DNA from: CAUZIZ01 sp965222655
Lineage (GTDB): Bacteria > Acidobacteriota > UBA6911 > RPQK01 > JAJDTT01
Assembly (NCBI GenBank): GCA_965222655.1
Contig: CBDCUP010000022.1
Span: forward strand, 310,001 to 374,000
Reading direction: 5' to 3'
DNA: 64,000 bases
Both the position numbers and the translations under genes were made by a program. Below, one piece after another: positions 51,546 through 60,100 of this stretch. The notes beneath the pieces were generated by a model, which was not told the origin of the DNA, ran no database searches, and saw only the letters and a list, made by a program, of their open reading frames with translations. Each line of letters starts with the position of its first letter. The stretch's first letter is position 1.

Positions 51546-53447
51546 TCACTGCACTGAAAAATCACCTAACTCCTCTGCCAACTGCTCCCAATCCTGGTAG
51601 AGCTCGCTCAGCTGGAGTTGGATCCTCTGGTGCTCTTGTGCCAGGGCTTGCAGCTTGGTGAAATGCTCATCCGGATCCTGCAGGCTCTCAGAGATCTGCT
51701 CTCTGCGCCTTTCCAGGGTCTCGATCTCCGATTCCAACTGCGACACCCGAAGCTGCCTCCGCCGCCTTTCATTCTTGGAGAGTTCCGGGGAGGCAGCAGG
51801 CAGGTCGTCTTTCTTCTTGGGACGTACACCCGCTGTCTCGTCCCCCTGCGCCTCATCCGTCCGACGGCCGAACAATTCATCCAGGTCCTCGAGAGGGACC
51901 AATTCCTGGTCCTCGATCAGGTAGAAGCGGTTGGCAACCCTCTTCAGGAAGTAAAGATCGTGTGAAACGATCACCAGGGCTCCCGAGTAGCTAGACAGGG
52001 ACTCTTCCAGGGCTTCCCGGCTGTCGATATCCAGGTGATTGGTCGGCTCGTCCAGGACCAAGACGTTCGAAGGAAAGAAGAACAAGCGAGCCAAAGCCAG
52101 GCGACTGCGTTCTCCTCCACTAAGCTGATTCAGTTTCTTGAAGACGTCGTCCTGAGAGAACAGAAAACGTGCGGCCATGCTGCGGAGGTCTTCATCCGGA
52201 CAGTAGGTGTCCAACTCTCTCAGAAAGTCGTACACCGTGCGCTCTCCATCGCCGACGCTAGCATTCTGGCTGTAGTACATAAAGCAATTGTTCAAACCTG
52301 CATCGAGCTTGCCGGACAGCAGCGACAATTCCCCCACCAGGACCTTCAGTAGCGTCGACTTCCCACTCCCGTTTCCTCCCAGGATCCCGACCCGATCTCC
52401 ACGGTTGATTCTCAAGCTCAGATTGGTAAGCAGCCTTTTCTCAGGATACCCGACCTCTCCCCCTTCGACGGAGATACTCAAGGCACCGCCGCGGGCCGTT
52501 TCCTGAAGATGAATGTTCAGCGATCGAGTCTCTTCAAGAGGTTTTTCCAACGGCTTCAGCTTCTCCAGCATCTTTCGCCGGGACTGAGCCTGCTTCGTTT
52601 TCTGCCCTGCGATGTTGCGACGAATGTAGTCTTCGGTACGACGACGCAGTTCCTGTTGCCGGAGATACTCCTGCTCCTTCAGGGTTCGGCGCTGGCGGCG
52701 CAGCTCCCGAGACCGGCTGAATGGCGCCGGATAGTCGTGCAAGGCTCCCCCTTCCAGCTCCCAGGTTCGGGTCGTGACCTGGTCCAGTAGATGTCGATCG
52801 TGACTGACCAGGACGAAACAGGATTTCATCGTCTGAAGGAACTGGGTGAGCCAGAGAATCCCACTCAGATCCAGATGGTTGGTGGGCTCATCCAGTAGCA
52901 TCATCTCACCCGGAGAAGCCAGGGCCTTGATGAGCAGGATCCGGGTCTGCTGACCGCCGCTCAGGTTTCGGCAGGGCATTTCGAATTCGGCTGCCGAAAA
53001 ACCCAATCCGAGGAGCATGCTTTTGGCTCGTGCCTCGAAGTCGTAGCCACCCTCCAGGCGAAACCTCAGCTGGAGGCTCTCATATCCCTCGGCTGCCTGG
53101 TCGAAGGCATCGCCTCCTGCCTCTGACATCTGAGATTCCAGTCGATGCAGCTCATCCTGGATCTGGCGAAGGGGGGCAAACACCTTCAAAACCTCTTCCA
53201 GAATACTGAGATCAGGATCCAGACTTGCGGTCTGTTCGACCGATGAGATCCGGAGAGGCCGTGCTCGCTCGACTCGCCCCTCGTCCGGCTCGAGACTCGC
53301 CGAGATAAGCGCCGTCAGGGTACTCTTTCCACAGCCGTTGCGCCCGATGAGTCCGATCCGCTCTGAAAGGTTACATTGGGCCGATATGCCTCGAAAGAGC
53401 CAGTTTCCCCCGAACTCCTTGCCCACATTGTCCAGCCGAAAAATCAT
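51546..53447 (-). CDS. ABC-F family ATPase
   Basis: 633 residues with two ATPase domains and no membrane segments. Domain 1: GLIGRNGCGKSTLTALIS (Walker A), LSGGQQTRILLIKAL (signature), MLLDEPTNHLDL (Walker B). A charged linker (about 245-310: RRQRRTLKEQEYLRQQELRR) is the P-site tRNA-interacting motif. Domain 2: GILGGNGSGKSTLLKVLVG, LSGGERSRLALARLFF, LVLDEPTNHLDI. The C-terminal extension (about 560-633) is a coiled coil, as in Uup. ABC-F proteins act on the ribosome, in stalling relief or antibiotic protection. Closest in layout to the Uup/YheS type. Confidence 0.93.
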   Translation of the reverse strand: MIFRLDNVGKEFGGNWLFRGISAQCNLSERIGLIGRNGCGKSTLTALISASLEPDEGRVERARPLRISSVEQTASLDPDLSILEEVLKVFAPLRQIQDELHRLESQMSEAGGDAFDQAAEGYESLQLRFRLEGGYDFEARAKSMLLGLGFSAAEFEMPCRNLSGGQQTRILLIKALASPGEMMLLDEPTNHLDLSGILWLTQFLQTMKSCFVLVSHDRHLLDQVTTRTWELEGGALHDYPAPFSRSRELRRQRRTLKEQEYLRQQELRRRTEDYIRRNIAGQKTKQAQSRRKMLEKLKPLEKPLEETRSLNIHLQETARGGALSISVEGGEVGYPEKRLLTNLSLRINRGDRVGILGGNGSGKSTLLKVLVGELSLLSGKLDAGLNNCFMYYSQNASVGDGERTVYDFLRELDTYCPDEDLRSMAARFLFSQDDVFKKLNQLSGGERSRLALARLFFFPSNVLVLDEPTNHLDIDSREALEESLSSYSGALVIVSHDLYFLKRVANRFYLIEDQELVPLEDLDELFGRRTDEAQGDETAGVRPKKKDDLPAASPELSKNERRRRQLRVSQLESEIETLERRREQISESLQDPDEHFTKLQALAQEHQRIQLQLSELYQDWEQLAEELGDFSVQ

Positions 53448-53478
53448 TCTTTTCCTTCACACATACATCGATCCGGAG

Positions 53479-53562
53479 AAAGGGGTCGCATCGACAAAGG
53501 GGTCGCGCATCGACAAAGGGGTCGCGCATCGACAAAGGGGTCGCGCATCGACAAAGGGGTCG
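53479..53562. repeat. 19-bp tandem repeat
   Basis: Units aaaggggtcgcgcatcgac at 53496-53514, 53515-53533 and 53534-53552, preceded by a 17-bp variant (53479-53495) and followed by a partial unit. No spacers, so not CRISPR. It lies just upstream of the ABC-F gene start (53447). Confidence 0.9.
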
Positions 53563-53652
53563 AATGTTTGGCGAAAATCCCCGTTCGATGCAACCCGATT
53601 CCAGACCCAGCGGCACGCGGCGGAGTAGCCCGCACAATTCGAGAAGCTTCTA

Positions 53653-55116
53653 CTACGGCGACGCCTCCCCATCGGGCTCCAAGTCTGGCTCCGGCTCCGA
53701 GAATTGGATGAACCCCGGGTTGAGAATTCCGTGGGGATCGTAGAAGGTCTTCCACTGTAGAATCTGCTCCCAGTTGTCGTCGAAGTGCTGCTTCCACTGA
53801 GCGTGTTCAAACTCGATCCACCCCGAGAGATAGCGTTTCCCTCCGATCTGGGAGCAGAGATCGCTGGCGGTCCTGAGAAGAGCCAGAGATACCGGCAGGA
53901 ACTGCCTTGAGACAGCCGGCAGGATACCGAACCCGATCATGGAGTCCCCGTCGGGACGTTTGAGCAGGGGCAAGTCAGCGCCTCTGCTTCGGACGGGCCA
54001 GAGCGAGACGAGTCCGCCTATCAAGAGGTTGGGTGGAACGCTCTTCAGCACGCCCCGGACATAGGAAGCAGCCTGGTCCCAGGGCAGCAAGACCTCCATC
54101 CAAGGATGGCATAGGTTCCAGGTCCCCGTTTGCTTCCAAAGGGAAACAACCGAGTCCCTGCGGCTCAAGAACTCCAGCAGCGTTGAATCCTCGGTGTGCA
54201 CATGACGATAGAAACTCAAGTCGGACAGATGATCCGTTTCGGAGGGTTCGTCGTCTCCAAACTCGAGACTGACGTGCATGGGGTAGAACCACTCTGCAAA
54301 AGGAATCTTGACATCCCCGAGTTTTCGCATCCCCTGGGAACAAGGGGCACACCAGGACTCGACGTAATCGAAGCGCTCCCCTCTCAAGATCTTCCTCTGA
54401 TCCCGCATCAGGCTTTCAATATCATCGTAGAGCAAAAAATAGGTCCGTACGTTGGGGGAACACTTCCACAAACGAATGCGCGCCCTGACGATGATTGAAA
54501 ACTGGCCGAACCCACAGCGCGAGCACTGGAAGAGGTCTTCGTTTTCCGACGGGGAACAGCGAACCAGGTGTCCCTCGCCGGTGACGACCTCAAGCTCTTC
54601 AACCTGAGCCGACAGGGTTCCATGCCGATGAGAAGCCGCACCAAAGCCTGCGGTAGACAGGGCCCCACCGACAGTAACATCGAGGCTATCGGTAAGAACA
54701 CAGGGAATCAATCCCTGCTCGTACGTCTCCCTCACCAGGTCCCGTAAGAGCACCCCTGCCTGAACCTGGGCCGACTCTGCGTCGATACTCTCGACACCAT
54801 CCAGGGAGCCCAAGTCGATCAGGATGCCGCCCTCAGACAGCGACTGTCCACCCTGAGAGTGTGCGGAACCACGCACGGAAACGCTCCAGCCCTCCTCGGC
54901 TGCCATCTTGACGACATTCTGGACGTCTTTCGGGGATGAGGGCACGACCAGGAACCTGGGAGTCTTCTGGACGATTCTTCCAAAGTCGGTTTCCACTTCC
55001 TTGAGGGTTTCCTCGTCGTCGTAAACCTTTCCCTCAATCGCCTTCTGTAGTTTAGCTAGTGCCCGTCCGGAAATCCGTAAGTAATTGATAAGGAAGGGGA
55101 AAGAGGGCTTTTTCAA
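53653..55116 (-). CDS. Cytokinin-dehydrogenase-like FAD oxidoreductase; N-terminus supplied by IS end
   Basis: 487 residues. The FAD-binding PCMH domain has VRGSAHSQGGQSLSEGGILI, where the His of A-H-S aligns with the covalent FAD-histidine of cytokinin dehydrogenases, and LDVTVGGALSTAGFGAASHR. The C-terminal domain carries CHPWMEVLLP, close to the HPWLNL motif of those enzymes, and TFYDPHGILNPGFIQF. Substrate may be a cytokinin-like adenine or another amine/alcohol. The first 21 codons lie inside the left end of the ISNCY element (ends at 55053), so the native start is gone; TTG 55116 with cggag nearby might still start translation. Confidence 0.78.
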   Translation of the reverse strand: MKKPSFPFLINYLRISGRALAKLQKAIEGKVYDDEETLKEVETDFGRIVQKTPRFLVVPSSPKDVQNVVKMAAEEGWSVSVRGSAHSQGGQSLSEGGILIDLGSLDGVESIDAESAQVQAGVLLRDLVRETYEQGLIPCVLTDSLDVTVGGALSTAGFGAASHRHGTLSAQVEELEVVTGEGHLVRCSPSENEDLFQCSRCGFGQFSIIVRARIRLWKCSPNVRTYFLLYDDIESLMRDQRKILRGERFDYVESWCAPCSQGMRKLGDVKIPFAEWFYPMHVSLEFGDDEPSETDHLSDLSFYRHVHTEDSTLLEFLSRRDSVVSLWKQTGTWNLCHPWMEVLLPWDQAASYVRGVLKSVPPNLLIGGLVSLWPVRSRGADLPLLKRPDGDSMIGFGILPAVSRQFLPVSLALLRTASDLCSQIGGKRYLSGWIEFEHAQWKQHFDDNWEQILQWKTFYDPHGILNPGFIQFSEPEPDLEPDGEASP

Positions 55117-56743
55117 GCTCCGAAATTGTCAGGGTCGTTTGCTAGACTATCTGGTGTAAACAATTAGACTGAAACGACTTAGGACGATTTCAGGAGTTCG
55201 AAGATGCGTCAAAAGCGTGAAAAACAACGCCCCCTTTCCCCGCCATGGCCCGATCACCAACTGGCCCATGAATTGAAGGTGATCTCGCGCATCCTGGACG
55301 ACAATCCCCAGACGCTGGAGCTGATAGTACAAGATCTCTCTGACAGGGTCGATTCCAGTGTCGGCGCCCCCGGTTTGACGGCCGAGCAGGTGCTGCGTTG
55401 TGCCGTCATCAAACAGCTGCATCAGTTCAGCTATCGCAAGCTGGAGTTTCATCTGGTGGATTCGCAAAGCTGTCAGAGGTTCTGTCGCTTGCCCTATGGG
55501 GCGTCGATCAGCAAAGCCACCCTGGCGGAGAACCTGGGGAAGATTGAGCCGGGGACATGGAAGGCGATCAACGACCACTTGGTGCGCTGGGCGCAGGCTC
55601 GGGGTCTGGAAAAAGGCCAACGGATTCGGGTCGATGCCACGGCGGTCCAGACCAACGTCCACTATCCGCTCGACAGTGAGCTGTTGGACGACGGCATTCG
55701 AGTCGTCACCCGGTGGCTGGGGCGGCTGCGGGACTGGGAAGGGATCGGCTTCGTCGATCACACGCGACGGGCCAAGCGGCGCGTCCTGAACATCCGCAAC
55801 CGCCGCGGCAAGAAGCGCCTGGAGAGTTACCGCGATCTGATCAAGGTGGCGTCCAAGACGGCCCACTATGCCGAGCAGGCGCTGGCCGCGTCGGCGCAGT
55901 GGAGCGATCCCCTCAGTCTGGCCGGGGCGGCGCAACTGGCCCACTATCTGGAGCTGTTGCACCAAGTCATCGAGCAGACTCAACGACGGGTCCTTTCGGG
56001 CGAGGCCGTCGCGGCCCAGGAGAAGATCTGTTCCCTCTTCGAAGAGCACACCGATATTATCAAGAAGAGCCCTCGGGAAACGGTTTTCGGCCACAAAGTG
56101 TTTGTCAGCACGGGGGCCTCGTCGCTGATCCTGGATTGTGTGGTGGAACGCGGGAATCCAGCCGATAGCAACTATGTGCAACCCTTCTTAGAGCGTCATC
56201 GACAGCTGTACGGGAAGGTCCCGCGCCAGAGCGCCTGGGATGGCGGTTTTGCCTCGGCGGCCAACCTGAGCTGGGCCAAAGAGCAGGGGGTACAGGACGT
56301 GGCCTTTTCCAAAAAGTGTGGGTTGACGGTCGAGAGCATGGTGCGTTCCAGTTGGGTCTACAAACAGCTCAAACGCTTCCGGGCCGGGATCGAGGGGTGC
56401 ATTGGGACCCTCAAGCACACCTTTGGTCTCCACCGCTGTACCTGGAAAGGCTGGCCTCACTTTCAAAGCTACGTCCATGCCAGCGTCCTGACCTATAACC
56501 TGGTCGTCCTGGCCCGACTCCTGTTGTAGTCTTTTGTGGCTGACCGTACTGCCTTGTGGCTCCGACTCAGGGAGAGGTCTGCGCCGAACCGGTGTTTTTT
56601 GGCCCGTGCGCCCTCGCTCGCTCGTCCTCGCTCTGGATCGAGCTGGGTCGAGTCGGTCTGTCAGCAGTCTCAGGTATAAAAAGTGGTTCCGATTCAACAG
56701 ATTACAGTTCTGGGAACCCCGGTTTCCGGACGGGCACTAGCTA
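55053..56743 (+). mobile_element. ISNCY-type insertion sequence
   Basis: 1691 bp with perfect 21-bp terminal inverted repeats (tagctagtgcccgtccggaa plus a at the left; mirrored at 56723-56743). One transposase gene. A TA pair lies at the outermost bases of both ends; no longer target duplication is visible. It separates the cytokinin-dehydrogenase-like gene from the remains of an osmoprotectant transporter. Confidence 0.9.
55204..56529 (+). CDS. ISNCY-family transposase
   Basis: 441 residues, apparently intact. The N-terminal DUF772-like segment is GLTAEQVLRCAVIKQLHQFS; the catalytic domain starts IRVDATAVQTNVHYPLDSEL (first Asp), then SAWDGGFASAANLSWAKEQG (second Asp) and FRAGIEGCIGTLKHTFGLHR (Glu), a DDE arrangement. 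The HYPLDSELLDDGIRVVTR stretch is typical of the ISNCY group. It moves the surrounding 1.7-kb element. Confidence 0.93.
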   Translation: MRQKREKQRPLSPPWPDHQLAHELKVISRILDDNPQTLELIVQDLSDRVDSSVGAPGLTAEQVLRCAVIKQLHQFSYRKLEFHLVDSQSCQRFCRLPYGASISKATLAENLGKIEPGTWKAINDHLVRWAQARGLEKGQRIRVDATAVQTNVHYPLDSELLDDGIRVVTRWLGRLRDWEGIGFVDHTRRAKRRVLNIRNRRGKKRLESYRDLIKVASKTAHYAEQALAASAQWSDPLSLAGAAQLAHYLELLHQVIEQTQRRVLSGEAVAAQEKICSLFEEHTDIIKKSPRETVFGHKVFVSTGASSLILDCVVERGNPADSNYVQPFLERHRQLYGKVPRQSAWDGGFASAANLSWAKEQGVQDVAFSKKCGLTVESMVRSSWVYKQLKRFRAGIEGCIGTLKHTFGLHRCTWKGWPHFQSYVHASVLTYNLVVLARLLL

Positions 56744-56749
56744 TGTCCA

Positions 56750-56877
56750 TTAGACTGCTCCTCCGGCGTCACCGCGGATCATGGTGGCGAAGGTATTGTT
56801 GAATCCCAGAGGCTCCAGCCACTGCAGATCCCGCTTCTGATAATCCTCCTTGACGTGAAGGTAGACTCTCTAGTGTG
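56750..56877 (-). pseudogene. Osmoprotectant ABC transporter, substrate-binding domain remnant
   Basis: About 40 codons ending in TAA (56752-56750): VYLHVKEDYQKRDLQWLEPL then GFNNTFATMIRG. The W-L-x-P-L-G-F-x-N-T motif is the ligand-binding end of glycine-betaine/choline/carnitine binding proteins (OpuC/ProX type). The upstream part is missing and the frame runs directly into the ATPase remnant. Confidence 0.65.
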
Positions 56878-56879
56878 GT

Positions 56880-57013
56880 CGTCTTGCCGCAGCCACTCCC
56901 CCCAACAAAGCGAAGGTCTCGCCCCGCTGAACTACCAGGTTCAGCTCAGAGAGCACCGGGTGCCCGAGCATGGTGTGCGAGACCCGGACAAACTCGATGG
57001 CTGCAACAGTCAT
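56880..57013 (-). pseudogene. ABC transporter ATPase remnant (N-terminus to Walker A)
   Basis: ATG 57013 starts MTVAAIEFVRVSHTMLGHPV, then LSELNLVVQRGETFALLGG, the first strands of an ABC ATPase. The Walker A (GGSGCGKTT) is encoded in the next frame: the run of six G at 56893-56898 (minus strand) needs one more G to read through. After GKTT the sequence joins the binding-protein remnant. Together they are what is left of an osmoprotectant importer after deletion. Confidence 0.75.
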
Positions 57014-57250
57014 ATATACCAGGTTGCAGGTTACAGGTTGCGGGTTGGAGGTCGCAAGTCGGAGGTCGCACGTCGGGGAGGTCGCACGTCTGAACGTCTG
57101 AACGTCGCACGTCCTTTGACCGGCAGCAGCCAGCTTCGGAACTGACAGCTGCGGCAACCTGAAACTTCAAATAGGGCCACGGTGGTTCCTGCCCTGGGAC
57201 GTGCGACGTTCAGACGTGCGACGTGCGACTTGTTATCGAAGTTTCAGTCG
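57014..57250. repeat. cgtcgcacgtctgaa-type repeats (family F)
   Basis: ggttgcaggttacaggttgc at about 57021, then repeated gaggtcgcacgtctgaacgt units (57076-57112) and an inverted set gacgtgcgacgttcagacgt at 57198-57225, with a caacctgaaacttcaaatag family A-like end at 57155-57174. A short relative lies at about 30951. No gene is seen. Confidence 0.75.
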
Positions 57251-57301
57251 ACGATGACACCTCGGCTATAATCACCACCTCACAAGAAAAGAGGAAAAAC
57301 C

Positions 57302-58975
57302 ATGACGTTCGACATGAGACACAACAGCCGCATTATCCTGGACGGTCCCGATCGTGCCGGAGCTCGTGCTTTCTTCAAGGCGATCGGCTTCACCGATGAC
57401 GATCTTCAGCGGCCTATCGTTGGAGTGGCCCACTGCTGGATCGAAGTGACGCCCTGTAATTTCAACCATCGACAGCTGGCCGAGAAGGTAAAAGAGGGTA
57501 TCCGCGCCGCCGGCGGAACTCCGATCGAGTTCAACACCATCACCGTAACCGATGGCATCTCGATGGGGACGGAAGGGATGAAGTCCTCCCTCGTGAGCCG
57601 GGAAGTGATCGCCGATTCGATTGAGTTGGTCTGCCGAGGCCACATGTTCGACGGGCTGGTCGCGATCTCGGGCTGCGACAAGACCAACCCCGCTGCCGCG
57701 ATGGCCATCATGAGGCTGAACATCCCCGCTTTGGTGCTCTACGGTGGCTCCATCCAGCCCGGCGAATACAACGGCCGCCAGTTGACTATCCAGGACGCCT
57801 ATGAGGCGATAGGAGCCTACAACGCCGGACGGATCGACAAGGATGAGCTCTACGGCATCGAAAACCATGCCTGCCCGGGAGCAGGCGCTTGTGGCGGCCA
57901 GTTCACTGCTAACACCATGTCGACTGCTTTTGAAATGCTCGGGATCTCGCCCATGGGCTACAACGGCGTCCCGGCCACGGATCCCAAGAAGGATGAAGTC
58001 GCTTTCGAATGTGGACGGATCGTCATGAAGCTCCTGAAAAAGGGAACGCGTCCCCGAGACCTGTTGACACGCAAGTCACTTCTCAACGCCATTGCCGGCA
58101 CTATTGCGACCTCAGGCTCGACCAACGCGGTCCTCCACCTATTGGCCATCGCCAGGGAATCCGGAATCCGGCTGAGGCTCGACGACTTCGATCGGCTCTC
58201 CCGCAAGACTCCGGTCCTGGCCGACCTGAAGCCCGCCGGCAGATTCACTGCGCCCGACATGCACGAGGCGGGGGGCATGCGCTTCCTGGGCAAACTCCTG
58301 CTCGAGTCAGGCGTTTTACATCCAGAGCAGCTGACGGTGACCGGCAAGACCCTCGGTCAAGAGCTGGCAAAGGGCAAGGGGCGTAGAGGCCAGCAGGTCA
58401 TCCGTCCAGTCTCGGATCCGATCAAACCCACGGGAGGACTGGTGATCCTGCGCGGCAACCTGGCACCCGAAGGCTGTGTGCTCAAGCTCTCTGGAGTCAA
58501 GCAGGACGTCCATCGGGGTCCGGCTCGGGTCTACGACCGGGAAGAAACGCTCTTCGCCGCGATCAAGGCCGGCAAGATCAAAGCCGGAGATGTCCTCGTC
58601 CTACGCTACGAAGGGCCCCGAGGAGGACCCGGAATGAGAGAAATGCTCTCGGTGACGGGGGCGATTCAGGGATCCGGTCTCGGGGACAAGGTAGCCCTGA
58701 TCACGGATGGACGGTTTTCTGGAGCTACCCATGGCTTCGTAGTGGGTCATATTTCCCCCGAAGCAGCCCTGGGCGGCCCCCTGGCCGCGGTGAAGAGAGG
58801 CGACATCATCACCCTGGACGTCAAGAAGCGTCTGCTCCAGCTGGAAGTGTCCAAATCGGAGATCAGCAGGCGACTCAAGCAGTGGAAGGCTCCCAAACCC
58901 CTCTACAAGACGGGCGTGCTGGCGAAGTATGCACGATCAGTTTCCTCCGCATCCGAAGGAGCCATCACCGTCTGA
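57302..58975 (+). CDS. ilvD: Dihydroxy-acid dehydratase
   Basis: 557 residues with agagga upstream of the ATG. Cluster-binding cysteines are in EVTPCNFNHRQL, AISGCDKTNPAAAMA and HACPGAGACGGQFTANTMST; the C-terminal domain includes LITDGRFSGATHGFVVGHIS with the catalytic serine region. It converts dihydroxy-acids to 2-keto acids in isoleucine/valine synthesis. Length and the PGAGACGG motif fit the [2Fe-2S] group. Stand-alone, not with other ilv genes; its 3' end overlaps the next gene by 47 bp. Confidence 0.97.
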   Translation: MTFDMRHNSRIILDGPDRAGARAFFKAIGFTDDDLQRPIVGVAHCWIEVTPCNFNHRQLAEKVKEGIRAAGGTPIEFNTITVTDGISMGTEGMKSSLVSREVIADSIELVCRGHMFDGLVAISGCDKTNPAAAMAIMRLNIPALVLYGGSIQPGEYNGRQLTIQDAYEAIGAYNAGRIDKDELYGIENHACPGAGACGGQFTANTMSTAFEMLGISPMGYNGVPATDPKKDEVAFECGRIVMKLLKKGTRPRDLLTRKSLLNAIAGTIATSGSTNAVLHLLAIARESGIRLRLDDFDRLSRKTPVLADLKPAGRFTAPDMHEAGGMRFLGKLLLESGVLHPEQLTVTGKTLGQELAKGKGRRGQQVIRPVSDPIKPTGGLVILRGNLAPEGCVLKLSGVKQDVHRGPARVYDREETLFAAIKAGKIKAGDVLVLRYEGPRGGPGMREMLSVTGAIQGSGLGDKVALITDGRFSGATHGFVVGHISPEAALGGPLAAVKRGDIITLDVKKRLLQLEVSKSEISRRLKQWKAPKPLYKTGVLAKYARSVSSASEGAITV

Positions 58976-59948
58976 GCTCCCGGGGATCCAATACGCCAAC
59001 GATCAGTCCCCTCGGATCCTCGTCATCCGGGGAGGAGGTCTGGGCGATCTCCTACTGATTCTCCCCGTGCTCGGGGCTCTGCGCCGACGATGGCCGGCCT
59101 CACGCCTGGAAATCCTGGGCAATCCCAACCTGGCCGAGCTGGGACTGGGGTACTACGCGGATGCGGTCCAATCCATCCACCAAGCGGAGTTTGCGCGCTT
59201 TTTTCGAGACCCGGTGGAGCACCCTCCCGGCGGATCTCGACTGGATCAACACATCGCCAGTTTCGATCTGGTCATCAGTTTCCTTCTCGATAAGCAGATC
59301 CATCTGCAAAAGAATGTCTCGGCCCTGGGTCCCCGCTTCCTCGCCATCCATCCGCCCCAGGCGGATGACGTCCACTGTACCGACCACTTTCTGAGAGGTC
59401 TGAAACCTCTGGGTATCGAGATGGGAGATCGGCACCCAAGGATCTTTCTACCTGCGGAAGAGCAACACCACGCTGATCGGATGCTGGAAGGAGCGAGGCC
59501 CCACTCCGGAAGACCCTTGGTGGCGATCCACTGCGGCAGCGGTTCACCTCAGAAGAACTGGGCGGCTCAGGATTTTGCAGAAATCGCCTGTTGGCTACGC
59601 GACACCGAGCGATTCGAACTCGCCCTGGTTCAGGGGATACCCGACCAGAGGGCGACCACCACGGTGACGGCAGCGCTGTCCCCTTATACCCCGCTGTCCC
59701 TGCGGAACCTACCCCTGGTTCGCTTGGCGGGTGTGCTGCGCCGATGTCGACTGCTGCTGGGCAACGATAGTGGAATCAGTCATCTGGCGGCGGCGGTCGA
59801 GACTCCAGTTGTAGCCCTCTTCGGGCCCACTTCTCCCCAGGTTTGGCGGCCCTTGGGACCCGGAGTCCGAGTCCTTCGTTTCAGTGAAGCAACCGTGCCC
59901 AGGGTGAAGGAGGTTGTTGGAGAAATCCTGATGCCCGGTGGACCGTAA
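58929..59948 (+). CDS. Glycosyltransferase family 9 (heptosyltransferase-like)
   Basis: 339 residues. N-terminal RILVIRGGGLGDLLLILPVL then GALRRRWP, central VAIHCGSGSPQKNWAAQDFA, and the ADP-sugar-binding LLLGNDSGISHLAAAVETPV with VALFGPTSPQVW. These are the motifs of GT9 ADP-heptose:LPS transferases. It should add a sugar to lipid A core at the inner face of the inner membrane. The start overlaps the end of ilvD by 47 bp in another frame; no later in-frame ATG fits before the Rossmann core, so the overlap seems real. Confidence 0.9.
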   Translation: MHDQFPPHPKEPSPSELPGIQYANDQSPRILVIRGGGLGDLLLILPVLGALRRRWPASRLEILGNPNLAELGLGYYADAVQSIHQAEFARFFRDPVEHPPGGSRLDQHIASFDLVISFLLDKQIHLQKNVSALGPRFLAIHPPQADDVHCTDHFLRGLKPLGIEMGDRHPRIFLPAEEQHHADRMLEGARPHSGRPLVAIHCGSGSPQKNWAAQDFAEIACWLRDTERFELALVQGIPDQRATTTVTAALSPYTPLSLRNLPLVRLAGVLRRCRLLLGNDSGISHLAAAVETPVVALFGPTSPQVWRPLGPGVRVLRFSEATVPRVKEVVGEILMPGGP

Positions 59949-60100
59949 CCCCTACTGCGGCCTTCGAGCCCAAAAAAGTCAGCGGCAAGTCCATTGCAGA
60001 TCCGTTTGTGAATTGATGCTTGGATCTTGTTTGTATCTTGTATCTTGGGATTTCTTGGAATTTATCCTCATGGTATTTTCAAAGAAGGAGGAATCGTGCC
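59949..60100. repeat. Family C repeat upstream of the selenoprotein candidate
   Basis: gtttgtatcttgtatcttgg (60031-60050) repeats the sequence at 44334-44353. The remaining bases hold the ribosome site aaggagg (60085-60091) of the next gene. Confidence 0.75.

Noticed and set aside
53479..53562. Possible CRISPR array
   Set aside because: Units are directly adjacent without spacers and no cas genes are present.
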